This document shows, piece by piece, positions 15,427 through 21,736 of a DNA stretch of 21,736 nucleotides (the stretch's first letter is position 1; each line of letters begins with the position of its first letter). A program made the translations under genes and the position numbers. Under the pieces are notes generated by a model. That model was not told where the DNA came from, made no database searches, and saw nothing but the letters and a program-made list of their open reading frames with translations. Origin of the DNA: an archaeon (GTDB lineage: Archaea > Thermoplasmatota > Thermoplasmata > Methanomassiliicoccales > Methanomethylophilaceae); contig JAKSHV010000004.1 in the NCBI GenBank assembly GCA_024399225.1, positions 1 to 21,736 on the forward strand. The letters run 5' to 3'.

Positions 15427-17088
15427 ATGAAAGGATCCAAAGCACTGTTGAAAATGCTGGAGGACAGAGGTGTCGAGAACATCTTTGGTTACCCCGGTGC
15501 CACCGTTATTCCGATCTACGACGAGTTCATCGATTCCAACGTAAGGCACATCCTTGTAAGGCATGAACAGTGCGCCGCACACATGGCCGACGGTTTTGCC
15601 AGGGCCAGCGGAATGCCCGGAGTCTGTCTTGCAACCAGCGGACCCGGAACCACCAACCTCGTCACCGGTATCGCGACAGCATATGCGGACTCCGTCCCCA
15701 TGATCGCACTCACCGGACAGGTCGGAACCAACTTCCTCGGCGCAGAGGCATTCCAGGAGGTCGACTCCTACAGTCTCATGATGCCGGTCACGAAACACAA
15801 CTTCAGGGTCCTCGATCCTGAGAGGCTCCCCCATGCGATTAACGAGGGATGGAAGATGTGCCAGACTGGAAGGCCCGGTCCCGTCCACATCGACATGCCC
15901 GTCGATCAGATCAACTCGGACATCCCCGAGGATCTCCTTACCAAGGAATGGGGAATCAAGGAACCCGCGACCGACACCTCTCGCATCGCAGAGGCTGCCA
16001 TGCTCATCAAGAATGCTGCAAGGCCCATCATGCTTATCGGAGGAGGTGCCATCAACGCATCTGCCGAGATTATCAGGCTTGCGGAATTCACTAACATCCC
16101 CGTTGTCACAACTCTCATGAGTCTCGGAATCGTGCCTTCATCCCACCCCCTCAACATGGGACCTCTGGGTATGCACGGAAGGCTCGGTGCACTCGACGCA
16201 TTCCAGTCCGCAGATCTCATCATCGCCATCGGAACCAAATTCTCCGACAGGACCTACAACCCCCACACAATGCCCTCCGAGAACTGCAAGGTCATCCAGA
16301 TCGACATCGATGCCACCCAGTTCGGAAAGAGCAAAAGGAACTCCGTCGACATCCTCTGCGATGCAAAACAGGGAACACTCCTGCTCCTCGAGGCACTCAA
16401 GGGATACAAGGACTGCCACTCCGAATGGGACGGCCAGTACGCCAAACTCAGGAAGAGATGCCAGTGCAGCTTCGACATCAACACTGACCCCATCGCACCC
16501 CAGAAGGTCATGCACGAGATCAGCAAACTTCTGGATGACGATGTCATCGTCACAACCGGTGTCGGACAGAACCAGATGTGGTCCATGCACTGCCTCGATG
16601 TGAGAAGACCCAGACAATACATCACCTCGGGATCCTTCGGTACCATGGGATTCGGACTCCCCTCCGCCATCGGTGCAAAGGTCGCCAAACCCGACTCCAA
16701 GGTCCTTACCATCGTCGGAGACGGTGGTCTCCAGATGGTCATCCAGGAACTCGCAACTTCTGTTGCGGAAGACATCCCCGTCACCATCGTCCTCCTCAAC
16801 AACGGATGGCTCGGAATGGTCAGACAGTGGCAGAAGCTCTTCTGGGACAAGAGGTTCAGTGGAACCAAGCTCAACGCCGATCCCAACTTCGTCAAACTCG
16901 CAGAGTCCTTCGGCGCATGGGGAATCACCGTCGAGAAATCAGGCGACATTGGAGATGCACTCAAGCAGGCCATGGATTCCGACAGGACCTGCATCGTCGA
17001 CATCCACACCAATCCCGAAGAGGATATCTGCCCCATGATCCTGGCAGACCCCAAGGTCCCCATCGTCAAGGGTAGATGCCCCTACTGA
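15427..17088 (+). CDS. ilvB: Acetolactate synthase large subunit, paralogue 1
   Basis: This ThDP-dependent enzyme joins two pyruvates (or pyruvate and 2-oxobutyrate) for valine/leucine and isoleucine synthesis. The 553-residue protein has the catalytic glutamate E47 in RHEQCAAH, the TGQV and FQE substrate-site segments, the cofactor motif GDGGLQMVIQEL ... LLNNGWLGM, and the tryptophan of MVRQWQ that favours 2-oxobutyrate. It differs from paralogue 2 at normally conserved places: GYPGAT instead of GYPGGA, SGPGTTN instead of SGPGATN, TTGVGQ instead of TTDVGQ. I chose ATG 15427 because MKGSKALLKMLE aligns with paralogue 2 and an AGGT lies upstream; an in-frame ATG at 15352, ideally spaced from a strong TATA, would add 25 residues. 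No ilvN neighbour. Confidence 0.93.
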   Translation: MKGSKALLKMLEDRGVENIFGYPGATVIPIYDEFIDSNVRHILVRHEQCAAHMADGFARASGMPGVCLATSGPGTTNLVTGIATAYADSVPMIALTGQVGTNFLGAEAFQEVDSYSLMMPVTKHNFRVLDPERLPHAINEGWKMCQTGRPGPVHIDMPVDQINSDIPEDLLTKEWGIKEPATDTSRIAEAAMLIKNAARPIMLIGGGAINASAEIIRLAEFTNIPVVTTLMSLGIVPSSHPLNMGPLGMHGRLGALDAFQSADLIIAIGTKFSDRTYNPHTMPSENCKVIQIDIDATQFGKSKRNSVDILCDAKQGTLLLLEALKGYKDCHSEWDGQYAKLRKRCQCSFDINTDPIAPQKVMHEISKLLDDDVIVTTGVGQNQMWSMHCLDVRRPRQYITSGSFGTMGFGLPSAIGAKVAKPDSKVLTIVGDGGLQMVIQELATSVAEDIPVTIVLLNNGWLGMVRQWQKLFWDKRFSGTKLNADPNFVKLAESFGAWGITVEKSGDIGDALKQAMDSDRTCIVDIHTNPEEDICPMILADPKVPIVKGRCPY

Positions 17089-17098
17089 AACGATAACC

Positions 17099-17130
17099 GG
17101 GGGTTTATCCCCCACCTATTTTCTTTAATT
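17099..17130 (+). terminator. G5/C5 hairpin plus T-rich tail after first ilvB
   Basis: GGGGG (17099-17103) pairs with CCCCC (17109-17113) across a TTTAT loop, with ATTTTCTTTAATT following. It begins ten bases after the stop of the first ilvB and precedes the promoter of the second copy. Confidence 0.7.
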
Positions 17131-17140
17131 CTGCAGTACC

Positions 17141-17151
17141 CTTATTATAAA
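17141..17151 (+). promoter_or_regulatory. TATA box of second ilvB
   Basis: CTTATTATAAA is centred about 30 nt before the ATG at 17177, giving a near-leaderless start, and shows that the second ilvB can be transcribed independently of the first. It lacks the GC-rich motif found before the first ilvB and ilvC. Confidence 0.5.
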
Positions 17152-17176
17152 CGTGTCCGATTACTGGGCGATTGCA

Positions 17177-18841
17177 ATGAAGGGCTCAAGAGCACTGCTC
17201 AAAATGTTAGAGGACAGAAATGTCGAAACCATGTTCGGATACCCCGGCGGAGCCGTTATCCCCATCTACGATGAGATCAGGGATTCCTCCATCAGGCACG
17301 TACTCGTAAGGCACGAACAGTGTGCCGCACACGCAGCCGACGGTTTCGCACGTGCATCCGGAAAGACCGGAGTGTGTCTGTCCACCAGCGGACCCGGTGC
17401 AACCAACATGGTCACCGGTATCGCCACCGCCTATGCCGATTCAGTACCCATGCTGGCACTTACCGGACAGGTAGGATCTAAGGTGCTCGGATCCGAGGCA
17501 TTCCAGGAAGTAGATGCATACAGTCTGATGATGTCTTTCACCAAGCACAACTTCCGTGTAACCGACGTAAACAGGCTTCCCCATGCAATCGACGAAGCCT
17601 GGAAGATCGCACAGTCCGGAAGGCCCGGACCCGTACACGTCGACCTTCCCGTCGACCAGATCAATGCTCAGATCGATGAGGAGCTCACCCTTCAGAGCTT
17701 CGGCATCAAAGAGCCCGTAGAGGACATCTCCGGAATCCCTGCCGCCGTCGAACTCATCAAGAGTTCGGTCAAACCCGTCATCATGGCCGGTGGAGGAGTC
17801 ATCTCCGCAGAGGCTTCCGAAGAACTCATCCGTTTCGCAGAGCTCATCTCCGCACCTGTCGTCACCCCCATGATGGGTATCGGATCCATCCCCACCCAGC
17901 ACCCCCTCAACATGGGTCCCCTGGGAATGCACGGAAGGATTTGCGCCAAGGAGACCTTCAGCGGTGCCGATCTCGTCATCGCCATCGGAACCAAGTTCTC
18001 CGACAGGACCTACAGTCCCCACACCGAGCCCAGCAAATCCACCAAGGTCATCCAGATCGACATCGACCACACCCAGTTCGGAAAGGCCAACAGAGAAGGT
18101 GTCAACATCAGGTGCGATGCCAAGAAGGCACTCAACATGCTCATCGACGCCATCGGCGGCTCCGTCTCCCATGACTCATGGATCAGGCAGGCCAAGGAGT
18201 ACAAGGCACGCAGGAACGTCGACTTCAACTACTTCACCCACCCCATCATCCCCCAGAAGGTCATGTGGGAGCTGAACAAGTTCATCGACGAGGACACCAT
18301 CATCACCACCGACGTCGGACAGAACCAGATGTGGGCTATGCACTACCTTGACATCAAGAGGCCCAGGCAGTTCCTTTCCTCCGGTTCATTCGGTACCATG
18401 GGATTCGGACTTCCCGCCGCAATCGGTGCCAAGGCCGCACGCCCCGACTGCAAGGTTGCAACCATCGTCGGAGACGGAGGCCTCCAGATGGTCATCCAGG
18501 AACTCGCAACCTCTGTCGCAGAAGACCTCCCCGTCGTCATCGTACTGCTCAACAACGGATGGCTTGGAATGGTCAAGCAGTGGCAGAAACTGTTCTGGGA
18601 CAAGAGGTACTCCGAGACCCTTCTCGAAGATGACCCAGACTTCTCGATGATCGCCAAGGCATACAAGGCCGAGGGCATCACCGTAGAAAGGGCAGGAGAG
18701 GTCGGAGATGCACTCAAGCAGGCATTCGACTGCGGAAAGACCTGCATCGTCGACATCCATGTCGATCCCGAGGAAGACATCCTTCCGATGCTTCCTCCCA
18801 ACCCCGCAATCCCTCCCATCGAGGGGCGCTGCAAATACTGA
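17177..18841 (+). CDS. ilvB: Acetolactate synthase large subunit, paralogue 2
   Basis: The 554-residue protein is similar to paralogue 1 along its whole length (by eye about 60-65% identical) and carries the canonical version of each variable motif: GYPGGAVIPIYDE, catalytic glutamate in RHEQCAAHAADGFAR, SGPGATN, TTDVGQNQMW, GDGGLQMVIQEL, NNGWLGMVKQWQ. It is expected to make acetolactate/acetohydroxybutyrate with ThDP, Mg2+ and FAD. The ATG at 17177 is chosen because MKGSRALLKMLE matches paralogue 1 and the TATA spacing fits; a GTG at 17153 would add eight residues. The tandem arrangement shows local duplication followed by divergence. A terminator hairpin and a convergent hydrolase gene follow. 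Confidence 0.95.
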   Translation: MKGSRALLKMLEDRNVETMFGYPGGAVIPIYDEIRDSSIRHVLVRHEQCAAHAADGFARASGKTGVCLSTSGPGATNMVTGIATAYADSVPMLALTGQVGSKVLGSEAFQEVDAYSLMMSFTKHNFRVTDVNRLPHAIDEAWKIAQSGRPGPVHVDLPVDQINAQIDEELTLQSFGIKEPVEDISGIPAAVELIKSSVKPVIMAGGGVISAEASEELIRFAELISAPVVTPMMGIGSIPTQHPLNMGPLGMHGRICAKETFSGADLVIAIGTKFSDRTYSPHTEPSKSTKVIQIDIDHTQFGKANREGVNIRCDAKKALNMLIDAIGGSVSHDSWIRQAKEYKARRNVDFNYFTHPIIPQKVMWELNKFIDEDTIITTDVGQNQMWAMHYLDIKRPRQFLSSGSFGTMGFGLPAAIGAKAARPDCKVATIVGDGGLQMVIQELATSVAEDLPVVIVLLNNGWLGMVKQWQKLFWDKRYSETLLEDDPDFSMIAKAYKAEGITVERAGEVGDALKQAFDCGKTCIVDIHVDPEEDILPMLPPNPAIPPIEGRCKY

Positions 18842-18843
18842 CC

Positions 18844-18872
18844 GGGGGGTTTCCCCCTCGGATTCAGATTTT
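18844..18872 (+). terminator. GC hairpin plus T-tract after second ilvB
   Basis: A run of six G (18844-18849) pairs with five C (18853-18857) around TTT, with ATTCAGATTTTT behind it. It starts two bases after the ilvB stop and its tail covers the stop codon of the convergent hydrolase, so the two genes share a compact 3' boundary. Confidence 0.65.
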
Positions 18873-19745
18873 TCCGGAAATCCAGTCCAGGATATCCTTG
18901 AAAACTTTCTGACAACCTTCCTCATGGAGGATGTCGTGGTTCATTCCGTCATAGATGTTGACGTAAGGAGTTGATCCGTATTTCCTCAGAATGTCGGCGG
19001 CAGAGATAACTCCCTGACCCTTGGCCCCCACCTGGTCTTCACTACCGGAGAAGAATGCAACGGGAAGTGATGCAGGAATATTTCCGAAGTCTTCTTCCTT
19101 TGCGAGCCTGAGGGTTAGCATGAACATGTCCCTGTAACCGCTGGTCTGGAACCTGAGTCTGTTGCGGCGTTCCTCTGTCATCTGGGACGTATCGCTTGCA
19201 CCGACCTTTACACGGGAGAAGTTCTTACCGAGGACCAGACCGTCAAGGTCTTCAGAATAGGCACGGGGGCCGAGTTCGGCAACGAACTTGTTCGCATATC
19301 CGACCATGCGCTCTGCATCTTCAAGACTGCGGTTTCCGGTACCGACGCATACGACACCGTTCACACTGGAACCATATTTGGTCATGAAACGCCTTGCGAT
19401 GTAGGAACCCATACTGTGTCCGATGATGAAGTGGGGGACCCCGGTGTAGGTCTTGCAGATGTGATCGCAAACAACTTTTGCATCCTCGACGAGGTTCAGA
19501 TCCCCATCGGTTTCATTGAAGAATCCGGGCTCGGTAGGACTGGTACGACCATGTCCCAGATGGTCGTGACCGAACACCGCGAAACCATTGGAATTCAGGA
19601 ACTGTGCTAGCACCTCGTAGCGGGGAATGTACTCGAGCATTCCATGCAGGATCTGAACGGTACCGCGAACGGAACCGGCAGGTATCCACGAGTAGCAGAA
19701 GAGGTTGCAACCATTGCGTGATGAGGGTAGTGTGAAAGTTTCCAT
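18864..19745 (-). CDS. Alpha/beta hydrolase, monoacylglycerol lipase/lysophospholipase-like
   Basis: The 293-residue protein belongs to the PldB/serine aminopeptidase S33 group. The oxyanion segment is ILHGMLEYIPRY (32-43), the nucleophile S111 is in GHSMGS, and the remaining triad residues are probably D238 in GSEDQVG and H270 in DGMNHDILHE. A GHDHLGHGRT motif (59-68) is typical of this group. No signal peptide is seen, so it is likely cytoplasmic. ATG 19745 is chosen because the longer open frame upstream crosses the GC-rich promoter region; a reverse TATA-like TTACTATAAG (19773-19782) is properly placed. It interrupts the ilv genes with opposite orientation and shares no evident pathway with them. 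The substrate is unknown; archaeal lipids are ether-linked, so an ester from diet or host is possible. Confidence 0.87.
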   Translation of the reverse strand: METFTLPSSRNGCNLFCYSWIPAGSVRGTVQILHGMLEYIPRYEVLAQFLNSNGFAVFGHDHLGHGRTSPTEPGFFNETDGDLNLVEDAKVVCDHICKTYTGVPHFIIGHSMGSYIARRFMTKYGSSVNGVVCVGTGNRSLEDAERMVGYANKFVAELGPRAYSEDLDGLVLGKNFSRVKVGASDTSQMTEERRNRLRFQTSGYRDMFMLTLRLAKEEDFGNIPASLPVAFFSGSEDQVGAKGQGVISAADILRKYGSTPYVNIYDGMNHDILHEEGCQKVFKDILDWISGKI

Positions 19746-19851
19746 ATTACCGCCCGTAACTAATTCAACCACCTTATAGTAAACGCACACGCGCACTCGC
19801 GTAAAACAGTACTTATAGGGTATTCGCATAAACGACCCCAAGGTAATTCTC
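19746..19851. promoter_or_regulatory. Divergent hydrolase/ilvC promoter region with GC-rich motif
   Basis: Between reverse TATA-like TTACTATAAG (19773-19782) and forward CTTATAGGG (19812-19820) lies the motif GCGCACTCGCGTA (19791-19803), preceded by a further ACGCACAC. It matches the motif at 15312-15324 in 12 of 13 positions and in both cases is followed by an A-rich run. AAGGT (19840-19844) is a suitable ribosome binding site for ilvC. Confidence 0.55.
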
Positions 19852-20853
19852 ATGGACACCAAAATCTATCATGATGAAGACGCAGACCTTTCTGTCCTGA
19901 AAGGTAAGAAGATCTCTGTTCTCGGATACGGAGCACAGGGACGCGCACAGGCACTCTGTTTCCGTGACTCCGGACTCGATGTTATCATCGGAGTCAGGGA
20001 GGGCGGAAAATCCTGGAACAAGGCCAAAGAAGACGGTGGAATGAAAGTCACCACCATGGACAAGGCCGCAGCAGAGGGAGACGTCGTCATGATGCTCCTT
20101 CCCGACGAGATCCAGCCTGAGATCTACGACCAGTACGTCAAGGACAACCTCAAATCCGGAGCAGCCCTCGAGTTCGCACACGGATTCTCCATCACCTACA
20201 AGCTCATCGTTCCCCCCGCAGATGTCGATGTCATCATGATGGCACCCAAGTCCCCCGGAGACGCAGAGAGGCAGCAGTTCGTCGAGGGATTCGGAGTTCC
20301 CGCCCTCATCTCTGTCCACCAGAACGCAACCGGAAAAGCAAAGGACATCGCACTTGCACTCGCAAAGGCAATGGGATGCACCCGTGCAGGAACCTTCGAA
20401 GTCGACAACTTCGACCTCGAGACCAAATCCGACCTCTTCGGAGAGCAGTCCATCGAGTGCGGAGGACTTTCCAAGCTCATCACCGAGGGATTCCACACCC
20501 TCGTCAACAACGGATTCCCCCCGATCGTTGCATACTTCGAGTGCTGCCACGAGTGTAAGCTCATCATCGACCTTGTCGTCAAGGGCGGTATGCCTTACAT
20601 GTGGGACGTCTGCTCCAACACCGCAAAATACGGTGGACTCACCCGCAGGGATCTCATCATCACTGAGGAGTCCGTCAAGGGAATGCAGAAAGTCTACGAC
20701 ATGATCGAGAAAGGAGAGTTCAAGACCGAGTGGCGCGCAGAGTACGAGAAGTACCACCTCGCAAACCTCCACGCCCTCATGGACAAAGAGAAGGCAGATC
20801 TCCTCGAGTCCACCGGAAACGAGGTCAGGGCACTCTTCGAGCGCAAGAACTGA
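19852..20853 (+). CDS. ilvC: Ketol-acid reductoisomerase
   Basis: IlvC rearranges and reduces acetolactate/acetohydroxybutyrate, the products of the two synthases encoded upstream. The 333-residue protein is a class I enzyme. Metal ligands are in place: D194 and E198 in DLFGEQ, E230 and E234 in YFECCHE; S255 in CSNTAKYG is also conserved. Some normally invariant motifs are altered: GYGAQGRAQAL for the usual GYGSQGHA, APKSPGDAERQQF for APKGPGHxVR, GFPPIVAYFE for GYxPExAYFE. REGGKSW (49-55) retains the arginine and second serine usually linked to NADPH use. The enzyme should be active but belongs to a divergent branch. It is followed 27 nt later by a cyclophilin-like gene in the same orientation. 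Confidence 0.95.
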   Translation: MDTKIYHDEDADLSVLKGKKISVLGYGAQGRAQALCFRDSGLDVIIGVREGGKSWNKAKEDGGMKVTTMDKAAAEGDVVMMLLPDEIQPEIYDQYVKDNLKSGAALEFAHGFSITYKLIVPPADVDVIMMAPKSPGDAERQQFVEGFGVPALISVHQNATGKAKDIALALAKAMGCTRAGTFEVDNFDLETKSDLFGEQSIECGGLSKLITEGFHTLVNNGFPPIVAYFECCHECKLIIDLVVKGGMPYMWDVCSNTAKYGGLTRRDLIITEESVKGMQKVYDMIEKGEFKTEWRAEYEKYHLANLHALMDKEKADLLESTGNEVRALFERKN

Positions 20854-20880
20854 TCCAAACAATAACCTGGAGGACCAGAC

Positions 20881-21261
20881 ATGCTTAAGCTGAAGATCAG
20901 GACCAGGAACGGCGAATATCACGCCGAACTTGATGATTCCGATCTCAGCACGGCGGTCTGGTTCTCCGCCACACCTTTTAAGGCCCAGATTAACGAACTC
21001 GGCTGCTCCATATTCTTCGAAATGCCTATCGATGTCAACGAAGATGGTGAGAAGCAGAACGAGTTCGAAGTGGGCGACATCGCATGGTGGCCCGGTGTCA
21101 ACGCACTGACCATCTTCTACGGCCCCACCCCTCTCAGCGGAGAGGACGGTAAACCCGTATCGAAATACAAGTGTATCAAGATCGGAAGAATCATCGGAGA
21201 CTGTTCATCTCTCGAAGAAGCGGGAGACAGGCAGACTATCATCCTCGAACAGGAATTCTGA
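20881..21261 (+). CDS. Cyclophilin-like fold protein (COG2164/DUF369 type)
   Basis: This 126-residue protein resembles the small archaeal/bacterial cyclophilin-like family, recognisable from LDDSDLSTAVWFSATPF near residue 17-33 and the central GDIAWWPGVNALTIFYGPTPLS (in pieces, about 66-87), followed by a KIGRIIGD segment. The fold resembles a peptidyl-prolyl isomerase but the active-site residues of true cyclophilins are not conserved in the family and the role is unknown. A strong GGAGG (about 20870-20874) precedes the ATG. It is 27 nt behind ilvC and probably cotranscribed with it, although a functional link to branched-chain synthesis is not established. Confidence 0.85.
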   Translation: MLKLKIRTRNGEYHAELDDSDLSTAVWFSATPFKAQINELGCSIFFEMPIDVNEDGEKQNEFEVGDIAWWPGVNALTIFYGPTPLSGEDGKPVSKYKCIKIGRIIGDCSSLEEAGDRQTIILEQEF

Positions 21262-21443
21262 TTTTGAATTCTGGTTACTTTTACAAGTCTTTCTATATCC
21301 ATTTTACAAAGAGGATGTTGAACTCTAGTTTGTCTGGGATCCAGGATACTGCAGAATTTCAAAAATATGCTTCTTTGTCTACATCTGTCAGCCTTTTGTC
21401 TGCATTTTGTCTATAATTTTAGGTAAAAGTTAAATATTAGATA
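21262..21443. other. AT-rich gene-free stretch with TTTGTCT repeats
   Basis: No protein gene is visible. The base composition drops sharply in GC relative to the rest of the window. TTTGTCT occurs four times on the plus strand, at 21329-21335, 21374-21380, 21395-21401 and 21406-21412. GAATTC occurs at 21253-21258 and 21266-21271, flanking the ilvC-operon 3' end. A TATA-like TTAAATATTA (21430-21439) precedes the structured region that follows. Confidence 0.5.
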
Positions 21444-21736
21444 GTGCAATTAAGTTATCAAGTACCTGAACTAAATTCGAAAGAATAAGGTGAACAAGCG
21501 ACCATACGAGGAAACCCCTCGGTTGGAGCGGTACCGGAACAAGTCAAGACCCCTTGGGTCGAAAGCGGTGTTCCGTCATACGAAGTGATCAGGATGAAGC
21601 GATGAGCTTCATCAGCAGACTCTGTATAAGCAGTCAGGCATAGCACTAGGTGCAGATCCCCCCTACGGTAAAATGTAGGAGGCAGTTAATAGGTCCCCGT
21701 GGCCGTAAAACAGCCTCACCCAACGGTGAGCGATCG
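21444..21736 (+). mobile_element. Probable group II intron, 5' part (domain I), cut by window edge
   Basis: No ORF, but dense nested hairpins: ATTC-GAAA-GAAT inside ACCT/AGGT (21464-21491); CGAGG/CCTCG (21507-21521); CGGAAC/GTTCCG (21535-21575) enclosing GACCC-CTT-GGGTC (21548-21560); GATGAAGC/GCTTCATC (21593-21613); CCTAC/GTAGG (21662-21679) with loop GGTAAAAT; CTCACC/GGTGAG (21715-21730). The order and unpaired strings (GTACCGGAAC, CGAAAGCGGTG, a small hairpin, then GTATAAGC) follow domain I of bacterial group II introns as I recall it for Ll.LtrB (ACGGGAAC, GGAAAGCGATG, hairpin, GTATAAG). GTGCAAT at 21444 is the best 5' end but deviates from GUGYG at position five, and I could not find a convincing IBS partner at that boundary. 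A maturase ORF would lie beyond the window. Another structured RNA remains possible. Confidence 0.5.

Noticed and set aside
21444..21736. RNase P RNA or SRP RNA
   Set aside because: The GAGGAAAGUCC and ACAGAAA motifs of RNase P and the GGAAGGAGCAGCC-type SRP loop are not found; the hairpin order fits group II domain I better.
1..21736. CRISPR arrays, tRNA or rRNA genes
   Set aside because: I saw no regularly spaced repeats with unique spacers, no tRNA T-loop/cloverleaf, and no rRNA conserved segments.

Overview
The window reads as an archaeal chromosome segment, most likely from a Methanomassiliicoccales-type methanogen such as a gut Methanomethylophilus relative. I infer this from archaeal gene types (type II GAPDH, AmmeMemoRadiSam enzyme, archaeal A24 prepilin peptidase, DapL), from TATA boxes that often sit about 25 nt before a start codon (leaderless style), from moderate GC with strong C-ending codon preference, and from stop codon use: of 19 complete genes none ends in TAG (14 TGA, 5 TAA). 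Avoidance of TAG fits a lineage that reads amber as pyrrolysine. The genus is not proven by the sequence alone.

Left part (1-4887): the 5' end of a LarA-like gene on the minus strand; a divergent thiL-amrS pair whose genes overlap by 14 nt; a minus-strand prepilin peptidase that converges on amrS with overlapping 3' ends; and a plus-strand MscS-type channel with a secreted beta-rich N-terminal domain.

Centre-left (5048-11034): a compact lysine operon, lrp-dapA-lysC-lysA-dapF-dapL, all plus strand with spacings from a 1-nt overlap to 56 nt. It encodes five of the seven enzymes of the diaminopimelate aminotransferase route from aspartate to lysine; asd and dapB are not in the window. An Lrp/AsnC regulator leads the operon, with a 14-bp inverted repeat upstream of its TATA box, and a TTCG-loop hairpin plus T-tract closes it.

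Centre (11087-15264): an unrecognised all-helical protein converges on a HIRAN-domain protein. Then comes a minus-strand gap-pgk operon, the two lower-glycolysis/gluconeogenesis enzymes of archaeal type.

Right part (15427-21261): branched-chain amino acid genes. Two tandem acetolactate synthase large-subunit paralogues are followed by a divergently transcribed alpha/beta hydrolase, then ilvC and a small cyclophilin-like gene. A nearly identical 13-bp GC-rich motif lies in both divergent spacers, ahead of the first ilvB and ahead of ilvC, and may be a shared operator. No ilvN, ilvD or ilvE is seen.

Right edge (21262-21736): an AT-rich gene-free stretch with four TTTGTCT heptamers, then about 280 nt of strongly structured RNA-like sequence that resembles domain I of a group II intron and runs off the window. 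This is the least ordinary part. The rest is mainly core biosynthesis, with interest in regulatory sites, the ilvB duplication and the two poorly known central genes.
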